Part shown: positions 16,666 through 24,379 of the stretch, piece by piece
How the letters are laid out: the number at the start of each line of letters is the position of its first letter
Numbering within the stretch: position 1 is the stretch's first letter
Assembly: GCF_002920895.1 (NCBI RefSeq)
Contig: NZ_PQVG01000006.1
Location: forward strand, 248,001-312,000
Length of the DNA: 64,000 nt
Reading direction: 5' to 3'
Origin: Flavobacterium alvei
GTDB lineage: Bacteria > Bacteroidota > Bacteroidia > Flavobacteriales > Flavobacteriaceae
Program-made: the position numbers and the translations under genes
Notes under the pieces: generated by a model
Databases searched by the model: none
Seen by the model: only the letters and a program-made list of their open reading frames with translations
Told to the model about the DNA's origin: nothing

Positions 16666-19056
16666 ATGAAACGATCTATCAAAAAAGTTGCAGTAATTGG
16701 ATCCGGAATTATGGGTTCGGGAATTGCTTGTCATTTTGCCAATATTGGCGTAGAAGTATTGCTTTTGGATATAATTCCAAACGAACTCACCGAAGCCGAA
16801 ATCAAAAAAGGGTTAACTTTAGAAAACAAAATAGTTCGCAATCGTTTGGTGAATGAACATCTCCAAAATGCCTTAAAATCAAAGCCATCGCCTATTTATC
16901 ATCAAAAATTTGCTAGCCGAATCACTACTGGAAATACTACCGACGATATAGCAAAAATTGCTAATGTCGATTGGATTATCGAAGTGGTTGTTGAACGTTT
17001 GGATATCAAAAAATTAGTTTTCGAACAAATAGAAAAATTCCGCAAACCAGGAACATTAATTACTTCTAATACTTCTGGAATCCCGATTCATTTTATGAGC
17101 GAAGGAAGATGCGAGGATTTTCAACAACATTTCTGCGGTACACACTTTTTTAATCCAGCTCGTTATTTAAAATTATTCGAAATCATTCCAGGACCAAAAA
17201 CTTCTGTTGAAGTATTGGATTTCTTAACGACTTATGGCGAAAAATTCTTAGGCAAAACTTCGGTTGTGGCGAAAGATACTCCGGCATTTATTGGAAACAG
17301 AATCGGGATTTTCGGAATCCAAAGTTTGTTTCACTTGGTCAAAGAAATGGGATTGACCATCGAAGAAGTCGATAAATTGACTGGTCCAGTTATTGGGAGA
17401 CCAAAATCAGCGACTTTCCGTACGGTTGACGTGGTTGGTTTAGATACTTTGATACACGTTGCCAACGGAATTTATGAAAACTGCCCGAACGACGAAGCTC
17501 ACGAACTCTTCAAATTACCAGATTTCATCAACAAAATGATGGAAAACAAATGGTACGGAAGTAAAACAGGACAAGGTTTTTACAAAAAAGTAGACAAAGA
17601 CATTCTTTCTTTGGACTTGGATACATTAGAATATCGCCCTGCCAAAAAAGCTTCTTTTGCTACTTTGGAACTTACCAAAACTATTGATAAACCTATTGAT
17701 CGTTTTAAAGTATTGGTAAAAGGAAAAGATAAAGCAGGTGAATTTTACAGAAAAAGTTTCGCTGGATTATTTGCTTATGTTTCCAATAGAGTTCCTGAAA
17801 TTTCAGATGAATTATACAAAATCGATGATGCTATGAAGGCGGGTTTCGGTTGGGAAAATGGACCTTTCGAAATCTGGGATGCCATTGGTGTTGCTGACGG
17901 AATCGAAATAATGAAAGCCGAAGGATTAACCCAAGCAACTTGGGTTACTGATATGTTAGCTTCTGGAACTTCAAGCTTTTATTCTATTAAAGAAGGCGCT
18001 ACTTATTTCTACAATATTCCGAATAAATCACAAACCAAAGTTCCTGGACAAGATGCCTTCATCATTCTGAACAACATTCGCGAAAGCAAAAAAGTTTGGA
18101 GTAATAGTGGAGCCATCATACAAGATTTAGGCGATGGAATTTTGAATTTAGAGTTTCAATCGAAAATGAATACCATTGGTGGCGATGTTTTGCAAGCTAT
18201 CAATAAAGCCATTGATTTATCCGAAAAAGAATACCAAGGTTTGGTTATTGGAAATCAAGGCGCTAATTTTTCTGTGGGTGCTAATATCGGAATGATATTT
18301 ATGATGGCGGTCGAACAAGAATACGACGAATTGAATATGGCCATCAAGATGTTCCAAGATACGATGATGCGAGTGCGTTATTCAGGAATTCCAGTTGTGG
18401 TTGCTCCTCACGGGATGACTTTGGGTGGCGGTTGTGAAATGAGTATGCACGCTGACAAAGTCGTTGCTGCTGCAGAAACTTATATCGGGTTGGTGGAGTT
18501 TGGTGTTGGCGTAATTCCTGGTGGCGGCGGGTCAAAAGAAATGACCTTGAGAGCATCGGATTTATTCCGCAAAAATGATGTAGAATTGAATGTGTTGCAA
18601 GAATATTTCTTGACCGTGGCAATGGCAAAAGTTTCGACTTCGGCTTATGAAGCCTTTGATTTAGGCGTTTTGCAACACGGAAAAGACATTGTCATTGTCA
18701 ATAAAGATCGCCAAATTGCAGAAGCCAAAAAACACGCATTGCTACTAGCCGAAGCAGGTTACACCCAACCGATTCGAAGAAATGATGTGAAAGTTCTAGG
18801 AAAACAAGCTTTAGGAATGTTCTTAGTTGGAACTGACCAAATGGAAGCTGGAAAATACATCTCGGAACACGACAAGAAAATCGCCAACAAACTAGCTTAT
18901 GTTATGGCTGGAGGCGATTTATCAGAACCAACATTGGTAAGTGAGCAATATTTATTGGATATAGAAAGAGAGGCGTTTTTGAGTTTGTGCACCGAAAGAA
19001 AGACATTGGAAAGAATTCAATTTATGTTGACTAAAGGAAAACCTTTAAGAAATTAG
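16666..19056 (+). CDS. fadN: 3-hydroxyacyl-CoA dehydrogenase / enoyl-CoA hydratase (FadN type)
   Basis: Bifunctional beta-oxidation enzyme, 796 aa, with the dehydrogenase first and the hydratase last, as in Bacillus FadN (and opposite to E. coli FadB). The NAD-binding Rossmann motif GSGIMGSGIACHFA is at about residues 12-25. HFFNPARYLKLFEIIPG and DTPAFIGNRIG belong to the HAD domain. The C-terminal crotonase domain has oxyanion-hole sequences NFSVGANIGM and HGMTLGGGCEMSMHAD, and the catalytic-glutamate loop YIGLVEFGVGVIPGGGG. It hydrates trans-2-enoyl-CoA and oxidises the 3-hydroxyacyl-CoA. Its stop codon lies inside a word-repeat element that fills the gap to fadA. Confidence 0.94.
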   Translation: MKRSIKKVAVIGSGIMGSGIACHFANIGVEVLLLDIIPNELTEAEIKKGLTLENKIVRNRLVNEHLQNALKSKPSPIYHQKFASRITTGNTTDDIAKIANVDWIIEVVVERLDIKKLVFEQIEKFRKPGTLITSNTSGIPIHFMSEGRCEDFQQHFCGTHFFNPARYLKLFEIIPGPKTSVEVLDFLTTYGEKFLGKTSVVAKDTPAFIGNRIGIFGIQSLFHLVKEMGLTIEEVDKLTGPVIGRPKSATFRTVDVVGLDTLIHVANGIYENCPNDEAHELFKLPDFINKMMENKWYGSKTGQGFYKKVDKDILSLDLDTLEYRPAKKASFATLELTKTIDKPIDRFKVLVKGKDKAGEFYRKSFAGLFAYVSNRVPEISDELYKIDDAMKAGFGWENGPFEIWDAIGVADGIEIMKAEGLTQATWVTDMLASGTSSFYSIKEGATYFYNIPNKSQTKVPGQDAFIILNNIRESKKVWSNSGAIIQDLGDGILNLEFQSKMNTIGGDVLQAINKAIDLSEKEYQGLVIGNQGANFSVGANIGMIFMMAVEQEYDELNMAIKMFQDTMMRVRYSGIPVVVAPHGMTLGGGCEMSMHADKVVAAAETYIGLVEFGVGVIPGGGGSKEMTLRASDLFRKNDVELNVLQEYFLTVAMAKVSTSAYEAFDLGVLQHGKDIVIVNKDRQIAEAKKHALLLAEAGYTQPIRRNDVKVLGKQALGMFLVGTDQMEAGKYISEHDKKIANKLAYVMAGGDLSEPTLVSEQYLLDIEREAFLSLCTERKTLERIQFMLTKGKPLRN

Positions 19057-19141
19057 ATAATAGATATAAAGACGTATAGATGATAGACAAAATTTGTACT
19101 CCAAAAAGTATATCAATCTATTATCTATTCGTCTATCATCT
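19054..19141. repeat. Crossed inverted-repeat element between fadN and fadA
   Basis: TAGATAATAGAT (19054-19065, overlapping the fadN stop) is perfectly complementary to ATCTATTATCTA (19116-19127). AGATGATAGAC (19078-19088) is perfectly complementary to GTCTATCATCT (19131-19141). The order X-Y-X'-Y' is crossed (pseudoknot order), and X and Y are themselves variants of one word. No coding potential; the element ends 15 bases before the fadA ATG. Confidence 0.75.
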
Positions 19142-19156
19142 TAAAAAACAAAAACT

Positions 19157-20338
19157 ATGAAAACAGCCTATATAGTAAAAGCCTACCGAACAGCCGTTGG
19201 AAAAGCCCCAAAAGGCGTATTTCGTTTCAAAAGACCTGATGAATTGGCGGCAGAAACCATCGAATTTATGATGAATCAATTGCCCGATTTCGACAAAACC
19301 AGAATCGATGACGTAATGGTAGGAAACGCAATGCCCGAAGCCGAACAAGGATTGAATATGGGACGCTTAATTTCCTTGATGGGATTAAAAGTAACTGATG
19401 TTCCAGGCGTGACCGTAAACCGTTATTGTGCTTCAGGAATCGAAACCATCGGTATGGCAACAGCTAAAATCCAATCGGGAATGGCAGATTGTATTATTGC
19501 TGGTGGTGCTGAAAGTATGAGCTTTATTCCAATGGGTGGTTACAAACCCACACCGGATTACGCTGCCGCAAAAGCAGGTAACGAAGATTATTATTGGGGA
19601 ATGGGATTGACCGCAGAGGCCGTGGCCAAACAATTCAACATTTCGAGAGAAGATCAAGATGAATTTGCTTTTAATTCCCACAAAAAAGCCTTGAAAGCAC
19701 AAGCCGAAGGAAAATTTGATTCACAAATTGTTCCGATATCGATTGAGCAAACTTTTATCAATGAAAATGGTAAAAAAGAAACGAAAACCTACCTAGTCAA
19801 TAAAGACGAAGGTCCAAGAGCAGATACCTCATTGGAAGTATTATCAAAACTAAAACCTGTTTTTGCGGCTGACGGAAGTGTAACAGCAGGAACTTCATCC
19901 CAAATGAGCGATGGAGCCGCTTTTGTTTTGATTATGAACGAAGAAATGGTCAAAGAATTGAACCTCAATCCTATTGCCCGTTTGGTTAGCTATGCGTCCG
20001 CAGGAGTTGAACCCAGAATTATGGGAATTGGTCCAGTAAAAGCCATTCCGAAAGCCTTAAAACAAGCTGGATTAGAATTGAAAGACATTGATTTGGTGGA
20101 ATTGAACGAAGCATTCGCCTCGCAATCATTAGCAGTAATTCGGGAGTTGAACATCAATCCTGATATTGTGAACGTTAATGGTGGTGCAATTGCCTTAGGT
20201 CATCCTTTGGGCTGTACAGGTGCAAAATTATCTGTTCAACTATTCGACGAAATGAAACGCAGAAATAATAAATACGGAATAGTGAGCATGTGCGTAGGAA
20301 CTGGACAAGGCAGTGCGGGGATTTATGAATTGTTGTAA
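19157..20338 (+). CDS. fadA: Acetyl-CoA C-acyltransferase (3-ketoacyl-CoA thiolase)
   Basis: Thiolase, 393 aa, that cleaves 3-ketoacyl-CoA with CoA to acetyl-CoA and a shortened acyl-CoA. The acylated cysteine is in NRYCASGIETIGMA (about residue 90). The histidine is in GGAIALGHPLGCTGAK and the second cysteine in SMCVGTGQGSAG near the C-terminus. ELNEAFASQ is the usual substrate-loop motif. Length is normal for the family. It follows fadN after 100 bp holding a repeat element. Confidence 0.95.
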   Translation: MKTAYIVKAYRTAVGKAPKGVFRFKRPDELAAETIEFMMNQLPDFDKTRIDDVMVGNAMPEAEQGLNMGRLISLMGLKVTDVPGVTVNRYCASGIETIGMATAKIQSGMADCIIAGGAESMSFIPMGGYKPTPDYAAAKAGNEDYYWGMGLTAEAVAKQFNISREDQDEFAFNSHKKALKAQAEGKFDSQIVPISIEQTFINENGKKETKTYLVNKDEGPRADTSLEVLSKLKPVFAADGSVTAGTSSQMSDGAAFVLIMNEEMVKELNLNPIARLVSYASAGVEPRIMGIGPVKAIPKALKQAGLELKDIDLVELNEAFASQSLAVIRELNINPDIVNVNGGAIALGHPLGCTGAKLSVQLFDEMKRRNNKYGIVSMCVGTGQGSAGIYELL

Positions 20339-20340
20339 AA

Positions 20341-20765
20341 AGAGTCAAGAAAATAGAAACAAGAATAAAGAAACAAGAGTTTAAATGAGGCATAATTTTA
20401 AGAACTTGAAAATTTGGATTTTAGCTATGGATATTGCCAATGATATTTACAAACTAACTTCAACTTTTCCAAAATCTGAAGTATATAGTCTGTCAAGTTA
20501 AATGAACCGTTGTTCGGTTTCAATGCCTTCCAATATTGCAGAAGGTTCAAATAGAGGAAATAAGCATTTTCAATATTATTTGAATATTAGTTTAGGCTCA
20601 TCATTTGAATTGCAAACTCAATTGTTGATTGCTTTTCAAAATAATTATCTATCAGAAGAAAAAACAACCGGAATAGAAAGCAAAATAATTGAATTTCAAA
20701 AGATGACAACAGGTTTCATAAATAAGTAAGACAACAATCTTTCTTCTTGATTCTTTCACCTTTTA
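20341..20765. repeat. Imperfect inverted words flanking the S23-type pseudogene
   Basis: The left flank (20341-20380) reiterates GAGTCAAGAAAATAG and AAACAAGAATAAAG-like words. The right flank (20735-20765) contains CTTTCTTCTTGATTC, whose complement GAATCAAGAAGAAAG matches GAGTCAAGAAAATAG at 12 of 15 positions. The broken four-helix-bundle gene lies between them, as the interior of one of the word-repeat elements. Confidence 0.55.
20385..20729 (+). pseudogene. Four-helix-bundle (S23/IVP-type) protein, in-frame nonsense codon
   Basis: From the ATG at 20385 the frame reads a typical S23-type four-helix-bundle start (HNFKNLKIWILAMDIANDIYKL ... FPKSEVYSLSS). It then meets TAA at 20499-20501 and continues in the same frame as MNRCSVSMPSNIAEGSNRGNKH ... 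SSFELQTQLL to 20729. Family members have glutamine at this position (SSQ followed by a basic residue), so CAA to TAA is the likely change. SxPSNIAEGS is the family hallmark. It sits between fadA and fadE, where no such protein is needed for beta-oxidation. The family is best known from intervening sequences in 23S rRNA genes. A 75-aa product from the ATG right after the stop is possible but would lack helix 1. Confidence 0.85.
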
Positions 20766-20791
20766 TCTAAACAACCATTAAATCTAAAAAT

Positions 20792-22582
20792 ATGAACGAT
20801 AAAACTCGCGGTGGTCAATTCATCGTAAAAGAAACAAAATGCGAAGATGTCTTCACTCCAGAAGATTTCAATGAAGAGCAAATTATGATGCGTGATTCGG
20901 TAAAAGAATTTGTAGACAAAGAAATTTGGCCTAACAAAAATCGTTTCGAAAGCAAAGATTATGCTTTTACTGAAGAAACTATGAAAAAAGCTGGAGAAAT
21001 GGGCTTTCTGAGTGTGGCAGTACCTGAATCTTATGGCGGAATGGGAATGGGATTTGTAAATACCGTTTTGGTATGCGACTATATTTCAGGTGCTACAGGT
21101 TCGTTTTCAACTGCTTTTGGAGCTCATACCGGAATTGGAACAATGCCCATCACTTTGTATGGAACCGAAGAACAAAAGCAAAAATACGTTCCTAAACTGG
21201 CTTCTGGAGAATGGTTTGGAGCCTATTGCTTGACTGAACCTGGAGCTGGAAGCGATGCCAATTCTGGAAAAACCAAAGCTGTTTTGTCCGAAGATGGAAC
21301 ATATTATAAAATTACGGGGCAAAAAATGTGGATTTCCAATGCTGGATTTTGTTCTTTATTTATCGTTTTTGCACGAATTGAAAATGATAAAAATATTACA
21401 GGATTTATTCTAGAAAACACCACGGATAACGGAATTTCATTTGGAGAAGAAGAACACAAATTAGGAATTCGTGCCTCTTCGACTCGTCAAGTTTTCTTTA
21501 ATGAAACCAAAATCCCTGTTGAAAATATGCTTTCTGAAAGAGGAAATGGGTTCAAGATTGCAATGAACGCGTTGAATGTAGGTCGTATTAAATTAGCAGC
21601 TGCTTGTCTTGACGCTCAACGAAGAGTAACTTCGGGTGCTGTGAAATATGCCAACGAGAGAATTCAATTCAACACGCCCATTGCTCAATTTGGAGCGATT
21701 CGGTTGAAATTAGCCGAAATGGCAACTTCTTGTTATGCGGGTGAAAGTGCCACTTACAGAGCTGCCAAAGATATTGAAGATCGAATTGCCGTTAGAGAAG
21801 CTGAAGGCACTTCGCATCAAGAATCAGAATTGAAAGGTGTTGAAGAATTTGCTATCGAATGTTCAATTCTAAAAGTAGCGGTTTCTGAAGATGTTCAGAA
21901 TTGTGCTGACGAAGGAATTCAAATTTTTGGTGGAATGGGATTTTCTGAAGATACCCCAATGGAAAGTGCTTGGCGTGACGCCAGAATTGCCCGAATTTAT
22001 GAAGGTACAAACGAGATTAACCGAATGCTTTCAGTAGGAATGTTGATTAAAAAGGCATTCAAAGGTCACGTTGATTTATTAGGGCCAGCTACTAAAGTTC
22101 AAGAAGAATTAATGGGAATTCCGTCTTTTGACGCTCCTGATTATTCGGAATTATTTGCCGAAGAAAAAGAAATGTTGGCTAAATTGAAAAAAGCGTTCCT
22201 AATGGTTGCTGGTGGAGCCGTTCAAAAATACGGACCCGATTTAGAGGGACACCAACAATTATTGATGGCTGCTGCCGATATTTTGATCGAAATTTATATG
22301 GCAGAATCGACCATTTTGAGAACCGAAAAATTAGCTAAAAAAGAAGGTGAAACTAATGTCCAAGAGCAAATAGCTATGGCTAAATTGTATTTATATAAAG
22401 CTGTTGACGTAATAACTCAAAAAGGAAAAGAAAGCATTATTTCTTTTGCCGAAGGCGATGAACAACGAATGATGCTGATGGGATTAAGACGTTTTACAAA
22501 ATACACCAATATGCCTAATATCATTGGCTTAAGAGAAACCATTACAACCAAATTAGTAACTGAAAACGAATATTGTTTCTAA
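20792..22582 (+). CDS. fadE: Acyl-CoA dehydrogenase (FadE, Bacillus type)
   Basis: FAD-dependent acyl-CoA dehydrogenase, 596 aa, with a C-terminal extension beyond the ~380-aa core, as in Bacillus FadE (YusJ). FAD/substrate motifs are YCLTEPGAGSDANSGKT (about residues 146-162) and MWISNAGFCSLFIVFA. QIFGGMGFSEDTPME and the catalytic glutamate in RIYEGTNEINRM are present. It catalyses the first beta-oxidation step, making trans-2-enoyl-CoA; the electron acceptor is presumably ETF. It is the last gene of the marR-fadN-fadA-fadE run and is followed by a strong terminator. Confidence 0.94.
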   Translation: MNDKTRGGQFIVKETKCEDVFTPEDFNEEQIMMRDSVKEFVDKEIWPNKNRFESKDYAFTEETMKKAGEMGFLSVAVPESYGGMGMGFVNTVLVCDYISGATGSFSTAFGAHTGIGTMPITLYGTEEQKQKYVPKLASGEWFGAYCLTEPGAGSDANSGKTKAVLSEDGTYYKITGQKMWISNAGFCSLFIVFARIENDKNITGFILENTTDNGISFGEEEHKLGIRASSTRQVFFNETKIPVENMLSERGNGFKIAMNALNVGRIKLAAACLDAQRRVTSGAVKYANERIQFNTPIAQFGAIRLKLAEMATSCYAGESATYRAAKDIEDRIAVREAEGTSHQESELKGVEEFAIECSILKVAVSEDVQNCADEGIQIFGGMGFSEDTPMESAWRDARIARIYEGTNEINRMLSVGMLIKKAFKGHVDLLGPATKVQEELMGIPSFDAPDYSELFAEEKEMLAKLKKAFLMVAGGAVQKYGPDLEGHQQLLMAAADILIEIYMAESTILRTEKLAKKEGETNVQEQIAMAKLYLYKAVDVITQKGKESIISFAEGDEQRMMLMGLRRFTKYTNMPNIIGLRETITTKLVTENEYCF

Positions 22583-22611
22583 TATCAAAAAAAACTAACT
22601 AATTCAAATAA

Positions 22612-22645
22612 AAAAGAGAGGATAGTTCATATTATCCTCTCTTTT
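22612..22645. terminator. Bidirectional terminator after fadE
   Basis: A 13-bp stem (AAAAGAGAGGATA with TATCCTCTCTTTT) with an 8-base loop, A-rich to the left and T-rich to the right. It serves fadE on the plus strand and the metal-efflux operon on the minus strand. Confidence 0.88.
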
Positions 22646-22679
22646 TGCATATAATTTATTGCTTGACAAAAATAATTTC

Positions 22680-23192
22680 TTACTCCTTGTCTTCGCTTTC
22701 TCCTTCTTCTCCACTAACCGATTTTTGTTTAACATCTGCTGAAACTGAATTGGCTCTTATTTCAGTGTGACGAATTTCTCCACCAGTTGTTCCTGTTTGT
22801 TGCGCTAAAAAAACTCCAATAAAAGCAACGGTCAAAGCTATGAAGGAAACCAATTTTGCCTTAGCATGATTTTTATAGTTCAAGTATAATCCAGCGAGTG
22901 AAATTATTCCCAAAACATACAATACAAGTGCCATTTTTTCTGCCATTTCTTCGTGTTCGTGAATAATATGTTTTCCAACATTTGGCATATCTTCTACCAT
23001 TTCTTCTGCTCCTTCACCTGTTGCCATACTAAATGCGGCAAAAAGTGCTGCTACAATAAACAAAACATAAGCCGTGTTTTTGACCGAATTGTTTTTAAAA
23101 ACAATACTTGCAATTAAAATTCCTAATCCCAAAATCGTCCCGATAATTGGAAAATGGTTTACTACCATGTGTAAATGTGCGTCGTTCATCAT
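22680..23192 (-). CDS. Small multi-pass membrane protein at the end of the metal-efflux operon
   Basis: 170-aa integral membrane protein with about four hydrophobic segments (residues 13-32, 37-57, 85-105, 112-131). It has a His-containing N-terminus (NDAHLHMVVNHFP) and a highly acidic tail (EEGESEDKE). Loop residues HIIHEHEEM add more possible metal ligands. Related small proteins are found beside RND metal pumps in Bacteroidota, but no function is established. It lies 58 bp downstream of the efflux adaptor gene and ends at the shared terminator. A role in sensing or handling metal is a guess from histidine content and position. The start could also be the second codon (Met-Met). Confidence 0.7.
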   Translation of the reverse strand: MMNDAHLHMVVNHFPIIGTILGLGILIASIVFKNNSVKNTAYVLFIVAALFAAFSMATGEGAEEMVEDMPNVGKHIIHEHEEMAEKMALVLYVLGIISLAGLYLNYKNHAKAKLVSFIALTVAFIGVFLAQQTGTTGGEIRHTEIRANSVSADVKQKSVSGEEGESEDKE

Positions 23193-23250
23193 TTTTTATT
23201 TAAAGTTATTTTTTTACTGTTTATAACGCTTTAATTCAAAAGCATAATTT

Positions 23251-24378
23251 TTAGTTTGCCAAATCAAAAACGCCTTTTACTAGTATTTTTGAAGAAGTAT
23301 TAATTTGATCGTCAGGAATAATTTCTATTGTTTTTTCAGATTTTTCACCAACAGTTACAGCCACTTTTTTAAAGGAATAAATATTGTTTTTGTCATTATC
23401 CAATAAAAGTACGAAGTTTTTATTGCCCTCAATAATTAATGCATCTACAGGAATCGCCAATCCTTGTTTTGAATTGATTTTTATCTTGGCTTCAACAAAC
23501 ATTCCTGTAAGTAATTTTTGTTTTATTTTATCATCTAAATGTCCGTGAACATTGATGGTTCTATCATTTCCTTCAATTGATTTTCCAACCAAATGTACTT
23601 CTGCATCAAAAACTTCTTTGGTAGCTTCAGGAACGGTAAAAGTAATCTTTTGCCTCTCTTTTACCTTTAAAATGTCCTTTTCAAATACGGCTAATTCCAA
23701 ATGTAAATGATTGGTATCTACAATTTCCAAAATTACATCCGAAGGAGCAACTGGCATTCCAACATTGGCATTCATAATGACAATATCTCCCGTAATTGGG
23801 GCATAAATAGTAACAATTGATGTTAATTTTCCTTTCTCAACATTGCTTGGATTGATGTTCAACAATTGCAGTTTAGATCTTAAACTTTGATATATTCCCA
23901 AAGTTTTTCTATAATCACTTTCCGCTTTGAGGTAATTTTTTTGGGAACTTATTTTTTCGTCATAAAGTGTTTTTTGTCTTTCGAATTCCGATTTTAAATA
24001 TTTAATTTGCTCGGCTACTTCTAGATAATCTTTTTGAATATCAAGATATTCAGTATTTTCTAACGTTAAAAGTGCCTGACCTTTAGTCACTTTATCTCCA
24101 ACCAAAAGCGTAGTGGATTTGACATATCCACCAATAAACGAAGTCACTTTTGCCCTATTTTGAGGTGGCACATCAATTCTTCCTGAAGTGTTGATAACAA
24201 CATCAAAATCCTGTTCAACGGGACTTGCAATTTCCATTCCCGACGATTGAAATTGAGCGGTTGTAACAGTGGTTAGCCCACCATCTTTTGTTAATGGTTC
24301 TTCAGTTTTAGCGTCTTTACAAGAAAATAAAAGTGATATTATTGCGAAGTTATATATGATTCTTCTCATAGGTAACAT
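23251..24378 (-). CDS. RND efflux periplasmic adaptor, CzcB-like lipoprotein
   Basis: Membrane-fusion protein linking the inner-membrane pump to the outer-membrane channel, about 375 aa. The N-terminus has a lipobox-like segment (SLLFSC). The lipoyl half-motifs GYVKSTTLLVGDKVTKGQALLTLE and ITGDIVIMNANVGMPVAPSD flank a coiled-coil hairpin (about residues 115-180). A beta-barrel (VFEKDILKVKERQKITFTVP) and membrane-proximal domain follow. The ATG at 24378 is chosen because it is one base after the TAA of the pump gene (TAATATG), favouring coupled translation; an ATG at 24369 is equally possible. The metal specificity is taken from the pump, which carries the divalent-cation signature. Confidence 0.9.
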   Translation of the reverse strand: MLPMRRIIYNFAIISLLFSCKDAKTEEPLTKDGGLTTVTTAQFQSSGMEIASPVEQDFDVVINTSGRIDVPPQNRAKVTSFIGGYVKSTTLLVGDKVTKGQALLTLENTEYLDIQKDYLEVAEQIKYLKSEFERQKTLYDEKISSQKNYLKAESDYRKTLGIYQSLRSKLQLLNINPSNVEKGKLTSIVTIYAPITGDIVIMNANVGMPVAPSDVILEIVDTNHLHLELAVFEKDILKVKERQKITFTVPEATKEVFDAEVHLVGKSIEGNDRTINVHGHLDDKIKQKLLTGMFVEAKIKINSKQGLAIPVDALIIEGNKNFVLLLDNDKNNIYSFKKVAVTVGEKSEKTIEIIPDDQINTSSKILVKGVFDLAN

Positions 24379-24379
24379 A

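Noticed and set aside
20502..20729. A stand-alone 75-aa gene
   Set aside because: It is the C-terminal part of the four-helix-bundle family; the N-terminal part precedes it in the same frame before the TAA.
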